A stretch of 64,000 nucleotides of DNA, from positions 1 to 64,000 of the forward strand of contig NZ_JARGND010000011.1 of assembly GCF_029212645.1 (NCBI RefSeq), in the 5' to 3' direction. Made by a program: the position numbers and the translations under genes. Origin of the DNA: Vannielia sp. GTDB taxonomy: Bacteria > Pseudomonadota > Alphaproteobacteria > Rhodobacterales > Rhodobacteraceae. This document shows, piece by piece, positions 53,099-62,245 of the stretch (positions are counted from its first letter, which is position 1; each line of letters opens with the position of its first letter). The notes under the pieces are model-generated. The model made no database searches. It was not told where the DNA came from and worked only from the letters and a program-made list of their open reading frames with translations.

Positions 53099-54712
53099 AT
53101 GACATTTATTCACACGCAGCGCCCGCTGCGCGCCATAATCACCGTATTCATTTTGGCCCTGAGCGCCGCCGTTTTGGCAATGCCTCAAGGGGCCCGTGCC
53201 CAGAGTGCCGCTTTCAAGCAGGCCGTGGCCGAAACTGCCGCCCGTGACCGCGCCGTGGCAACCTTTTATCGCTCCCGTGATTACGCCCCCATTTTTACCG
53301 GCCGCAAAGACGGCAGCCGCCGTTCGGCCCTGCTCAAGGCGCTCGGCACAGCCGACGATCATGGCCTGCCGACAGCCCGTTACCCCGCCAAAAAGCTCAA
53401 GGACGCCTTCCGCGCAGCCAAGTCGCCGCGCGAGCGGGGGCAGGTTGAGGTGATGGCGGCGCAGATGTTTGTGCGCTTCGCCCGTGATCTGCAAACCGGT
53501 GCGCTGGAGCCGCGCAAGATTGACAGTGGCATCGTGCGCTCGATCCCGCGCCGTGACCCGGTGGCGCTGCTCAATGCCTATGCAAAAACCTCGCCCTCGA
53601 AGTTCATGAAAAGCCTTGCGCCGCGCACGCCGGAATATACCCGGCTGATGAAGGCGAAGTTGCAGCTTGAAAAAACGGTGGGCCGTGGTGGCTGGGGCCA
53701 GCCGGTTCAGGCCAAGGCGTTGAAGCCCGGCCAATCGGGTGGCGCGGTTGTGCAGCTGCGCAACCGGTTGATCGCCATGGGCTATATGCGCCGCAAAAGC
53801 GGCCAGAGCTACGATGCCAACATGCAAAAAGCGGTGCAGCTTTTCCAGATTGACCATGGGCTGAACCCCGATGGCACGGCTGGCCCTTCGACCATGGCCG
53901 CGATCAACAAGAGCGCCGTGCAACGGTTGCAATCTGTCATGGTGGCCATGGAGCGTGAGCGCTGGCTCAACAAACCGCGCGGCAAGCGCCATGTGCTGGT
54001 CAACATCCCGAGCTACAAGGCCCAGATCATCGACAACGGCAAGGTCACCTTCGAGACCCGCACTGTGGTGGGGTCCAACCAGTCTGACCGTCGCACGCCC
54101 GAGTTTTCGGACGTGATGGAGCATATGGTGATCAACCCCACCTGGAATGTGCCGCGCTCCATCGCGACCAAGGAATACCTGCCGCTGTTCAAGCGCAATC
54201 CGGGCGCGGCGGGCCACCTTCAGCTTTACGATAACCGGGGGCGCAAGGTGAGCCGGAGCAGCGTGAACTTCAACGCTTACAACGAGCGCAACTTTCCCTA
54301 TGCGATCAAGCAGCCGCCATCGCGCCGCAATGCGCTTGGCCTAGTGAAGTTCATGTTCCCCAATAAATACAACATCTACCTGCATGACACCCCGTCAAAG
54401 AACCTGTTCGCCCGCGAGGCGCGTGCCTTCTCGCATGGCTGTATTCGCCTGCAACAACCGTTTGATTTTGCCTATGCGCTGCTCGCCAAGCAAACCCGCG
54501 ATCCGCAGGGGCTGTTTCAGGCGCGGCTGAAAACCGGCTCGGAAAACGTGGTGCCGCTGGAAACCCAGATCCCGGTTCACCTGATCTACCGCACGGCGTT
54601 TACCCAGCCTAAGGGCCGGATGAATTACCGCGAAGATGTGTATGGCCGTGACGGGCGTATCTGGGCGGCGCTGGCCAAGGCTGGCACCCGGTTGCGCGGG
54701 TCTGCCAGCTAA
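53099..54712 (+). CDS. L,D-transpeptidase (YcbB-like) with peptidoglycan-binding domain
   Basis: PG-binding helix region (ANMQKAVQLFQIDHGLNPDGTAGPSTMAAIN) and YkuD catalytic SHGCIRLQQP. Confidence 0.93.
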   Translation: MTFIHTQRPLRAIITVFILALSAAVLAMPQGARAQSAAFKQAVAETAARDRAVATFYRSRDYAPIFTGRKDGSRRSALLKALGTADDHGLPTARYPAKKLKDAFRAAKSPRERGQVEVMAAQMFVRFARDLQTGALEPRKIDSGIVRSIPRRDPVALLNAYAKTSPSKFMKSLAPRTPEYTRLMKAKLQLEKTVGRGGWGQPVQAKALKPGQSGGAVVQLRNRLIAMGYMRRKSGQSYDANMQKAVQLFQIDHGLNPDGTAGPSTMAAINKSAVQRLQSVMVAMERERWLNKPRGKRHVLVNIPSYKAQIIDNGKVTFETRTVVGSNQSDRRTPEFSDVMEHMVINPTWNVPRSIATKEYLPLFKRNPGAAGHLQLYDNRGRKVSRSSVNFNAYNERNFPYAIKQPPSRRNALGLVKFMFPNKYNIYLHDTPSKNLFAREARAFSHGCIRLQQPFDFAYALLAKQTRDPQGLFQARLKTGSENVVPLETQIPVHLIYRTAFTQPKGRMNYREDVYGRDGRIWAALAKAGTRLRGSAS

Positions 54713-54734
54713 ACCGCAAGCCGGAGCACAGCCT

Positions 54735-55817
54735 ATGCCGGTCATCCACCGGATCGAAGATATCGCCGCCGCCCTCGCAACCCGTTACGAGGGCGATGGT
54801 GCTTTTGGTGTAAGCTGTGCCGCCGAACCGGCCCGCGCCCAAGCCGATGCGTTGGCGCTGGCGATGGACCCCAAGTTTGCCGCCGGGCTGGAGCAGGGGG
54901 CCGCGAAGGCCGCGATGCTTTGGGAGGGGGCGGATTGGCAAGGCATGGGGCTGGTGGCGGCGATCTTTGTGCCGCGTCCGCGCTATGCCATGGCGGGCCT
55001 CACGGCGATGCTGGACGAGGGCGCGCAAATTGCGCCCGGCGTGCACCCGTCGGCGGTGATTGCCGAAGGGGTGGAGCTGGGGGCAGGGGCCGCGATTGGC
55101 CCCTTCGTTGAAATCCGCGACGGGGCTGTCATTGGGCCCAACGCCCAGATCGCTGCCCACGTCAGCATTGGGCGCAACACCCGGATCGGGGCAGATTGCC
55201 TGCTGCACGAAGGCGTGCGCATTGCCCATAGCGTTACCATTGGCGATGGCTTCATTGCCCAGCCCGGCGCTGTGGTGGGGGGGGATGGCTTTTCCTTCGT
55301 GACCCCTGAGCCGGGCGCCGTAGAGGCGGTGCGCGCCTCGCTGGGGGACCGGGACGGCAAGGCGCAGCAGGCCTACGCGCGCATCCACAGCCTTGGCGGT
55401 GTGGTGATTGGTGACAGCGTTGAGATTGGCGCCAATGCCTGCATTGATAGGGGCACGATCCACGCCACCGAGATCGGCTCGGGCACCAAGATCGACAACC
55501 TCGTGCAGGTGGGCCACAACGTGCGTGTGGGCCGCGATTGCCTACTCTGCGGGCAGGTTGGCATTGCCGGCTCCACCCGTTTGGGCGATCGGGTGGTGCT
55601 TGGTGGGCAGGTTGGCGTGACCGACCACCTGGAGATTGGCGATGATGTGATCGCCGGGGCGGGCACGCTTTTGCGCACGAACCAGCCCAAGGGCCGCGTT
55701 ATGCTGGGCAATCCGGCAATGGAGATGAAAGCCTCTATCGAGGCCTATAAAGGGCTGCGGCGGCTGCCACGGCTTGCCGCGCAGGTGGCCGACCTCAGAA
55801 AGCATCTTTCCAAATGA
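54735..55817 (+). CDS. lpxD: UDP-3-O-acylglucosamine N-acyltransferase (LpxD)
   Basis: Left-handed beta-helix hexapeptide repeats; IDRGTIHATEIGSGTKIDNLVQVGHNV (catalytic His region) and GVTDHLEIGDDVIAGAG. Confidence 0.88.
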   Translation: MPVIHRIEDIAAALATRYEGDGAFGVSCAAEPARAQADALALAMDPKFAAGLEQGAAKAAMLWEGADWQGMGLVAAIFVPRPRYAMAGLTAMLDEGAQIAPGVHPSAVIAEGVELGAGAAIGPFVEIRDGAVIGPNAQIAAHVSIGRNTRIGADCLLHEGVRIAHSVTIGDGFIAQPGAVVGGDGFSFVTPEPGAVEAVRASLGDRDGKAQQAYARIHSLGGVVIGDSVEIGANACIDRGTIHATEIGSGTKIDNLVQVGHNVRVGRDCLLCGQVGIAGSTRLGDRVVLGGQVGVTDHLEIGDDVIAGAGTLLRTNQPKGRVMLGNPAMEMKASIEAYKGLRRLPRLAAQVADLRKHLSK

Positions 55818-55865
55818 GCCGTGAGTCCCTAAATCTGCGGTGGGCGTAACAGACAGGTGGGCGGT

Positions 55866-56132
55866 ATGTCGGACGCAGTGAAAGAGAAGGTGATCGAGAT
55901 CATCGCCGAGCAGGCGGTTCTCGAAAAATCCGATGTGAAGATGGACAGCACTCTTGAGGACCTTGGGATTGATAGCCTTGGTCTGGTCGAGAGCATCTTT
56001 GCCATCGAAGAGGCCTTTGATATCCAGGTCCCCTTTAACGCAAATGAACCCTCGGAAAGCGATTTTGATATCTCCTCAGTGGCTGCCATTGTGAAGGCGG
56101 TTCAAGGGCTTGTCCGGGAGCAGGCGGCCTGA
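55866..56132 (+). CDS. Acyl carrier protein (specialised)
   Basis: 88 aa with phosphopantetheine site LGIDSLGLVESIFAIEEAF. Confidence 0.92.
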   Translation: MSDAVKEKVIEIIAEQAVLEKSDVKMDSTLEDLGIDSLGLVESIFAIEEAFDIQVPFNANEPSESDFDISSVAAIVKAVQGLVREQAA

Positions 56133-56157
56133 CGGCCCCGCTGAAAAAGGCCATGCA

Positions 56158-57366
56158 ATGAAGCGCGTTGTGATCACCGGGATGGGCACGATCAATGCCC
56201 TCGGAAAAAACGTGCCCGACACGATGGCGGCGCTTGCCGAGGGCCGTTGCGGCATAGCCCCGATCAACATTCGTGATGTCGACCGCCTGTCGATCAAGAT
56301 CGGCGGGCAGGTGCGCGGCTTCGAACCGGAAGCACATTTCAACCGTCAGCAAATCGCGCTTTATGATCGATTCACCCAGTTCACCATGCTTGCCGCCAAG
56401 GAGGCGATCTCACAATCCGGGCTGGAGTTTCATGGGTTGTTGGCCGATGAGGCGGGCGCGATCTTTGGCACCGCTGGCGGCGGGGTGAACACCTGGGACG
56501 AGAATTACCGCACGGTCTATGAAGAGGGGAAGAACCGGGTTCATCCCTTCGTTGTCCCCAAGCTGATGAACAACGCCGCCGCCTCGCATGTGTCGATGGA
56601 ATATAACCTGAAGGGCGCGAGCTATTCGGTGTCGACGGCCTGTGCAAGCTCCAACCATGCGATGGGCCAGGCCTTCATGATGGTGCGCTCCGGCCAGAGC
56701 CGCGCCATGGTGACGGGCGGAGCCGAGGCGATGCTGTCGTTCGGCGGGATCAAGGCCTGGGAAGGGCTGCGGGTGATGTCGAAAGACGCCTGCCGCCCGT
56801 TCTCGGCCAACCGCAACGGGATGGTGCAGGGTGAGGGCGCGGCGGTGTTCGTGTTTGAAGAACTGGAGCACGCCCGCGCCAGAGGGGCCGACATCATCGC
56901 CGAGGTGGCGGGGTTTGCCATGACCTCCGATGCATCTGACATTGTGGTGCCCTCCAAACAGGGGGCCGCTCGGGCGGTGCGCGGGGCGCTGCGCGATGCG
57001 GCGATGGCGGCGCAGGATGTGGGCTACATCAACGCCCATGGCACCGGCACCTCGGCCAATGACAAGACCGAATGCGCGGTGGTAGCCGATGTGTTTGGCC
57101 CGCACGCCGACAAGCTGATGATCTCTTCAACCAAATCCATGCACGGCCACCTGATCGGCGGCACTGGCGCGGTTGAGCTGCTGGCCTGCATCATGGCGCT
57201 GCGCGACGGCATCATCGCCCCCACCATCGGTTATGAAGAGCCGGACCCGGAATGCACGCTGGACGTGGTGCCCAATGAGGCGCGCGAGGCCAAGGTTGAT
57301 GCGGTGCTGTCCAATGCATTCGCCTTTGGCGGGCTGAACGCGGTGCTGGCGTTGCGCAAGGCTTGA
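56158..57366 (+). CDS. Beta-ketoacyl-ACP synthase (KAS II/FabF/NodE type)
   Basis: Active-site STACASSNHAMGQA, NAHGTGTSANDKTE, KSMHGHLIGGTGAVE. Confidence 0.93.
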   Translation: MKRVVITGMGTINALGKNVPDTMAALAEGRCGIAPINIRDVDRLSIKIGGQVRGFEPEAHFNRQQIALYDRFTQFTMLAAKEAISQSGLEFHGLLADEAGAIFGTAGGGVNTWDENYRTVYEEGKNRVHPFVVPKLMNNAAASHVSMEYNLKGASYSVSTACASSNHAMGQAFMMVRSGQSRAMVTGGAEAMLSFGGIKAWEGLRVMSKDACRPFSANRNGMVQGEGAAVFVFEELEHARARGADIIAEVAGFAMTSDASDIVVPSKQGAARAVRGALRDAAMAAQDVGYINAHGTGTSANDKTECAVVADVFGPHADKLMISSTKSMHGHLIGGTGAVELLACIMALRDGIIAPTIGYEEPDPECTLDVVPNEAREAKVDAVLSNAFAFGGLNAVLALRKA

Positions 57367-57484
57367 CGCCCCGCCTGGCGGGCTGGGCTGATCTTTGCCT
57401 TTCGCTGGGCCGCGCTTACGCCTGATCTGGCGGCTGTTGTCGAGATGATCCGCACCGCCTGAAAACCCGCGCGGCAAAGCAAAA

Positions 57485-57508
57485 ACGCCGCCCCCAAGGG
57501 AGCGGCGT
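57485..57508. terminator. Bidirectional terminator between KAS gene and ialB-like gene
   Basis: ACGCCGC...GCGGCGT hairpin with T-rich exit on the minus strand (GTTTTTGC). Confidence 0.7.
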
Positions 57509-57542
57509 CTTGTTTGCGTTCAGCGGGCTTTCGCCGGTGCGA

Positions 57543-58214
57543 TCAGTTTGCCGCAGCCCCGGAGTTCTTGGCGACGAGCGCGTCATAACCCGCGGTGAAG
57601 CCGGTCAGCGACAGCGACAGCGGCACCTTTTGATCCGGTGCGCCTGCGGGCACAATGGTGATCGTTGCGGAATTGCCGCCCTTGAAGCCGGTGATATCGG
57701 CCTGGGTGAAACCAACCCGGCTGATACAGCCGATCTGGGTGCAGAAGGTGAAGGGATAGCGCTTGCCCTGGGCCCCATCGACCGAGATCGAAATCTGCTC
57801 GGTGAGCAGGGTTTCGAGCGGGGTCACGATGTTTGCGCCCGCTGCGGCCTGTGCTCCCGGAGGCAAGGCGAACATATTGAATTCAGCTACAGAATTGCCG
57901 TTCTGGTCCTTCACCAGCTGATAAAGCTGGCAAGGTTCGGGCTGGTCGGTGCCGGTGCGAATGCAGCGCAACTCCCAATCGCCGTGCGAGCTGAATACAT
58001 AGGTTTCGCCGTTGGTGCCGGCTTCGTTTTCGCCGTCGGGCGTGCCCATGTTAAGGCCGGCCTCGGGGCTTGGCGCCTCGCTTTCGGTGGCGTCTTCGGC
58101 GGCGGGGGCCTCAGCGACCGGAGCCTCTTCGGCGGGTGTTTCGGTATCTTGTGCCCAAAGCGGAGCCGCTGCCAGAAGCAACGTCAGGGGAAGGGCTTTC
58201 GTAAGAGTCTGCAT
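57543..58214 (-). CDS. Invasion-associated locus B (IalB) family protein
   Basis: Signal peptide MQTLTKALPLTLLLAAAPLWAQ, acidic linker, SSHGDWELRCIRTG and FCTQIGCISRVGFT motifs of IalB. Confidence 0.88.
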   Translation of the reverse strand: MQTLTKALPLTLLLAAAPLWAQDTETPAEEAPVAEAPAAEDATESEAPSPEAGLNMGTPDGENEAGTNGETYVFSSHGDWELRCIRTGTDQPEPCQLYQLVKDQNGNSVAEFNMFALPPGAQAAAGANIVTPLETLLTEQISISVDGAQGKRYPFTFCTQIGCISRVGFTQADITGFKGGNSATITIVPAGAPDQKVPLSLSLTGFTAGYDALVAKNSGAAAN

Positions 58215-58357
58215 GTCCTCAGCAACCTTTTTATGGCCTTTTGAACTCGTCAGGCCGTTTAACATGGGTTTTGGGGGATGTCAGGGAGAAATCTTGCCTG
58301 TCTGACGGGGCTGTGAACGTGGCCGTGCGGCGCGTGAGGCAAGGGGGCGATGTGGCA

Positions 58358-58464
58358 ATTAAATAAGGGCCCCGAAAGGCCCTTAGTCGAGGGTCATTTG
58401 CGCCCTCTGCGCTGGCTTTGCCAGTGCGAATTTTGGTTCTCCCTGTCGGACTGGCCGACTTGAT
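58358..58464 (-). ncRNA. Candidate intergenic small RNA (promoter-to-terminator unit)
   Basis: Minus strand: TTGACG-N17-TAGCGT (58499-58471) and downstream hairpin TAAGGGCC-TTTCGG-GGCCCTTA followed by TTTAATT (58385-58358). Strand and existence unproven. Confidence 0.3.
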
Positions 58465-58536
58465 GAGCGAACGCTAGGCGAAGAAAATGCGACCGTCAAC
58501 AACTAAAAGAAAAGCCTGCAAGAAATTGAACATGCT

Positions 58537-58568
58537 AAAAAAAAGCCGCGTCACAGGTGTGACGCGGC
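58537..58568 (-). terminator. Strong Rho-independent terminator with no annotated upstream minus-strand gene
   Basis: Minus strand GCCGCGTCAC-ACCT-GTGACGCGGC followed by TTTTTTTT; perfect 10-bp stem. Confidence 0.75.
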
Positions 58569-58685
58569 CAGTCTGACAGGGAGGAAGTCAATCCGGGCCA
58601 AGAAGGCCAAGGCCCGAACAAGATGAAGACTGGCAGATGAAGGTTAATACTTTATGTTGGGCGCGAACGGATTTTGGAGAAGTCG

Positions 58686-60239
58686 ATGAGTGACAGCATT
58701 TTTGCAGGCGGCGGCGGGGAAAATTATGGCGAGCCACAGGAGCTTTTGCTGAAATACGCCAATCGCCACGGGCTGATCGCGGGCGCAACGGGCACCGGCA
58801 AGACGGTGACCTTGCAGATTCTGGCCGAGAGCTTTTCGGCCAATGGCGTCCCTGTCTTCATGTCCGACGTGAAGGGCGACCTTTCGGGGCTGGCCGTTGC
58901 AGGCTCGGAAACCGCCAAACCCCATGCCTCCTTCATGGACCGCGCAAAAACCATCGGCTTTGCGGGGTATCGTTATGAGGGCTTTCCCGTCACGTTTTGG
59001 GACCTTTATGGCGAACAGGGCCACCCGGTGCGCGCGACGGTGGCCGAGATGGGGCCGCTTTTGCTGTCGCGCCTGATGGAACTATCAGAAGCGCAGGAAG
59101 GAATCCTTAACATCGCGTTCCGGGTGGCCGATGAACAAGGGCTGCCACTGCTGGACCTCAAGGACTTACAGGCGCTTCTGGTGTGGGTTGGTGAAAACCG
59201 CGCTGAGCTGAGTTTGCGCTATGGCAATGTGTCCACCGCCTCGATCGGGGCGATCCAGCGGCGGCGGTTGGTGCTGGAAAATCAGGGCGCTGTGCAGTTT
59301 TTTGGCGAACCGGCGCTGGAGCTTTCGGACCTGTTCCTGACCGATGCCGAGGGGCGCGGAAGGATCAACATTTTGGCGGCAGACAAGTTGATGGGCTCGC
59401 CCCGGCTTTATGCCACCTTCCTGCTGTGGATGCTGTCGGAATTGTTTGAAACCCTGCCCGAGGTGGGGGACCCGGAAAAGCCCAGGCTGGTGTTCTTTTT
59501 TGACGAGGCGCACCTGCTGTTTGACGATGCCCCCAAGGCGCTGATCGACAAGGTGGAGCAGGTGGCGCGGCTGATCCGCTCGAAGGGCGTAGGGGTTTAC
59601 TTTTGCACGCAAAATCCGGGGGATGTGCCTGATGATATCCTGGGCCAATTGGGCAACCGGGTGCAGCACGCGCTGCGCGCTTTCACGGCCAGGGACCGGC
59701 GTGAATTGCGGCAGGCGGCGGAGACGTATCGGGACAATCCGCGCTTCTCGACGGAGCAGGCGATCCGTGAGGTTGGGGTGGGCGAGGCGGTGACGTCATT
59801 CCTGGTGAAAAAGGGGATGCCGGGGGTGGTGGAGCGTACGCTCATTCGCCCGCCATCCTCGCAGCTTGGCCCGCTTGCGGTGGCGGATCGGCGCGGCGTT
59901 ATGGCGGCTTCTCCGGTGGCTGGGAAGTATGATCAGACTCTGGATCGCGACAGCGCTTACGAGATGCTTGCCAAACGCGCTGAAACGGCAGCGAAAGCGG
60001 CGGAAGAGGCTGAAAAGGCGGAAGAAGATGCCGGGATGGCGGAGCGGGAATACCGCGCCGGGCGGCGCTATTCGGGCAGTCGTGTGGGGCGCTCAACGGC
60101 CAAGCCTGCGCGCAAACGCTCCAGCCGGTCAGACTCGGTTGGCGAGGTTTTTGCAAAGAGTTTCGCCCGCCAGCTTGGCACCCGCAGCGGCAAGGCGCTG
60201 GTGCGGGGGATCTTTGGCACGCTTTTTTCGGGGCGGTAG
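58686..60239 (+). CDS. HerA-like/DUF853 ATPase
   Basis: [68 protein letters not shown]. Confidence 0.93.
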   Translation: MSDSIFAGGGGENYGEPQELLLKYANRHGLIAGATGTGKTVTLQILAESFSANGVPVFMSDVKGDLSGLAVAGSETAKPHASFMDRAKTIGFAGYRYEGFPVTFWDLYGEQGHPVRATVAEMGPLLLSRLMELSEAQEGILNIAFRVADEQGLPLLDLKDLQALLVWVGENRAELSLRYGNVSTASIGAIQRRRLVLENQGAVQFFGEPALELSDLFLTDAEGRGRINILAADKLMGSPRLYATFLLWMLSELFETLPEVGDPEKPRLVFFFDEAHLLFDDAPKALIDKVEQVARLIRSKGVGVYFCTQNPGDVPDDILGQLGNRVQHALRAFTARDRRELRQAAETYRDNPRFSTEQAIREVGVGEAVTSFLVKKGMPGVVERTLIRPPSSQLGPLAVADRRGVMAASPVAGKYDQTLDRDSAYEMLAKRAETAAKAAEEAEKAEEDAGMAEREYRAGRRYSGSRVGRSTAKPARKRSSRSDSVGEVFAKSFARQLGTRSGKALVRGIFGTLFSGR

Positions 60240-60463
60240 GGCGCGGCGGCGTTAACCGCGAAAAAGCATGGGGCCACACCCCATGCACAAGCGATGCACA
60301 ACCCATGCGCATGTCATTTGACATGCCGAAGACGGGTTAACGCGGCGCACGGTGGGGCTTGACTGGGGCGTCCTATCGCGCCGCCGCGAGACGGTGGAAC
60401 GCTTGCCCGTGGGTGGCGCTCGACCGGTGCCTTCGGCGTGATTCCGGTCGAGAGCCGTTCGCT

Positions 60464-61363
60464 TCAGGTGAGATATTTGTCAAACCAGGCGGTGGTGCGA
60501 TCCCAGGCCAGTTTGGCGGCGTCTTCGTCATAGCGGGGCGTGGTATCGTTGTGGAAGCCGTGGTTGGCGCCTTCGTAGATGTAAGCCTCGTAGGTTTTGC
60601 CGTGTTCCTTTAACGCCGCTTCATAGGCGGGCCAGCCTGCGTTGACGCGCTCGTCAAGTGCGCCGTAGTGGAGCAGCAGCGGGGCCTGGATTTTGGGGAC
60701 ATCGGCGGGATCGGGCTGGCGGCCATAGAAGGGGACCGAGGCGGCCATTTCGGGGTAGGCCACAGCCAGCGCGTTGCACACGCCGCCGCCGTAGCAAAAG
60801 CCCACCGCGCCAACCTTGCCGGTGGAGCCTTCATGGCTCATCAGGTGCTCGAACCCGGCGAAAAAGTCATTCATCAGCTTGGCGCCATCAAGCTCCTTTT
60901 GCATGGCGCGGCCCTCATCATCATTGCCGGGATAGCCGCCGAGCGGGGTGAGGCCATCGGGGCCTAGGGCGAGGTAACCGGCCTTGGCGGTGCGGCGTAC
61001 GACATCCTCGATATAGGGGTTCAGCCCGCGATTTTCGTGGATCACCAGCACGGCGGGCAGCTTGCCGGTGGCACCGGCGGGCTTGGCCATTAGGCCTTTG
61101 ATCGTGCCGTGGCCATTGGGGCTTTCATACTCGACGATCTCGGTTTCGATCTCGGGATCATCGGGGGCGACCTGCTGGGCGAGCGCGTAATTGGGCTGGA
61201 GGCTTTCAAGGACGGCAGCAGCGGTAACGCCGGCTGCCACGTATTTGCCGGCACCTTTGAGGAAATCGCGCTTCGTCATCTTGCCGTGGACGTAACCATC
61301 ATACATTTCGAGCAGCTTCGGGTGGAAATCGGCGGCGGTCATGCGGCTTTGTGGCTTGGTCAT
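60464..61363 (-). CDS. Dienelactone hydrolase family protein with N-terminal signal
   Basis: [50 protein letters not shown] (Cys nucleophile), [26 protein letters not shown]. Confidence 0.92.
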   Translation of the reverse strand: MTKPQSRMTAADFHPKLLEMYDGYVHGKMTKRDFLKGAGKYVAAGVTAAAVLESLQPNYALAQQVAPDDPEIETEIVEYESPNGHGTIKGLMAKPAGATGKLPAVLVIHENRGLNPYIEDVVRRTAKAGYLALGPDGLTPLGGYPGNDDEGRAMQKELDGAKLMNDFFAGFEHLMSHEGSTGKVGAVGFCYGGGVCNALAVAYPEMAASVPFYGRQPDPADVPKIQAPLLLHYGALDERVNAGWPAYEAALKEHGKTYEAYIYEGANHGFHNDTTPRYDEDAAKLAWDRTTAWFDKYLT

Positions 61364-61566
61364 GGCAGTCTCCCTTGGGTGGTCGCGTTGGACGTGGAGT
61401 GAGCCTAAAGCGGTAGGGGCGGAACGCACATCACGTTCCTGCGAAGAGCGTCATGGAGTGGGTTCGAAGGCGGGGGAAGGGGACATTCGGCGAAGAATCG
61501 CATAAAAGCCGACGGAGAGCGCCTGTTCGGGCGTATTATCGAAGGACGTAAAGAAGGGATGCACTG

Positions 61567-62205
61567 ATGATCCGCCTTGCCACCGCTGTGACGATTTCGG
61601 CCATGCCGGGCTGCCTGCTTGCCGAGAGATTCATGGGCGAGGTTTGGGCGGATAACTGGTTTGAGATGCGCATCAACGGGGTTCAGGTGGCAGAGGACAG
61701 TGTGGCGATCACCACCGAGCGGTCATTCAATGCCGAGCGCTTTACCTTTGAGGCCGAGCGGCCCTTTGTAATTGGGCTGGTGGCCAAGGATTTTGTCGAG
61801 AACGACAGTGGGTTGGAATATATCGGCACGCCGCGCCAGCAGCTGGGCGATGGTGGGGTGATTGCGCAGATCAAGGGCGAGAACGGCCGGGTGGCTGTGG
61901 TGAGTGATGCCGAATGGCAGTGCAAGGTGATCCACACCGCGCCGCTCGATAAATCCTGTGCTGCCAGCCATGCGCCGGTGGCCGGGGTCGGGGCCTGTGC
62001 CTTTGAGATTTCACCAGAGCCGGAGGGCTGGGATGAGGCCGGGTTTGATGCGCGCGCATGGCCGCAGGCGGAGGTTTACTCAGAGCGCAATGTGCGGCCC
62101 AAGGGCGGCTATGACCAGATCCAGTGGGACAAGGCCGCCAGTTTCATCTGGGGTCCGGACCTTGAGCAAAGCAACACGGTGCTCTGCCGGGTGGTGGTGG
62201 AGTAG
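61567..62205 (+). CDS. Secreted hypothetical protein (possible beta-sandwich/carbohydrate-binding-like)
   Basis: N-terminal signal-like segment; Trp/Gly-rich sequence with four-plus Cys; intact 212-aa ORF. Confidence 0.55.
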   Translation: MIRLATAVTISAMPGCLLAERFMGEVWADNWFEMRINGVQVAEDSVAITTERSFNAERFTFEAERPFVIGLVAKDFVENDSGLEYIGTPRQQLGDGGVIAQIKGENGRVAVVSDAEWQCKVIHTAPLDKSCAASHAPVAGVGACAFEISPEPEGWDEAGFDARAWPQAEVYSERNVRPKGGYDQIQWDKAASFIWGPDLEQSNTVLCRVVVE

Positions 62206-62245
62206 GCGCGCGCGCGTAGCGCCTTGGGGGTGAGATGGCGGCGCG

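Noticed and set aside
54636-54734. Upstream extension of the lpxD ORF overlapping the L,D-transpeptidase
   Set aside because: Extension is out-of-frame shadow of the transpeptidase 3' end; the ATG at 54735 matches the LpxD N-terminus.
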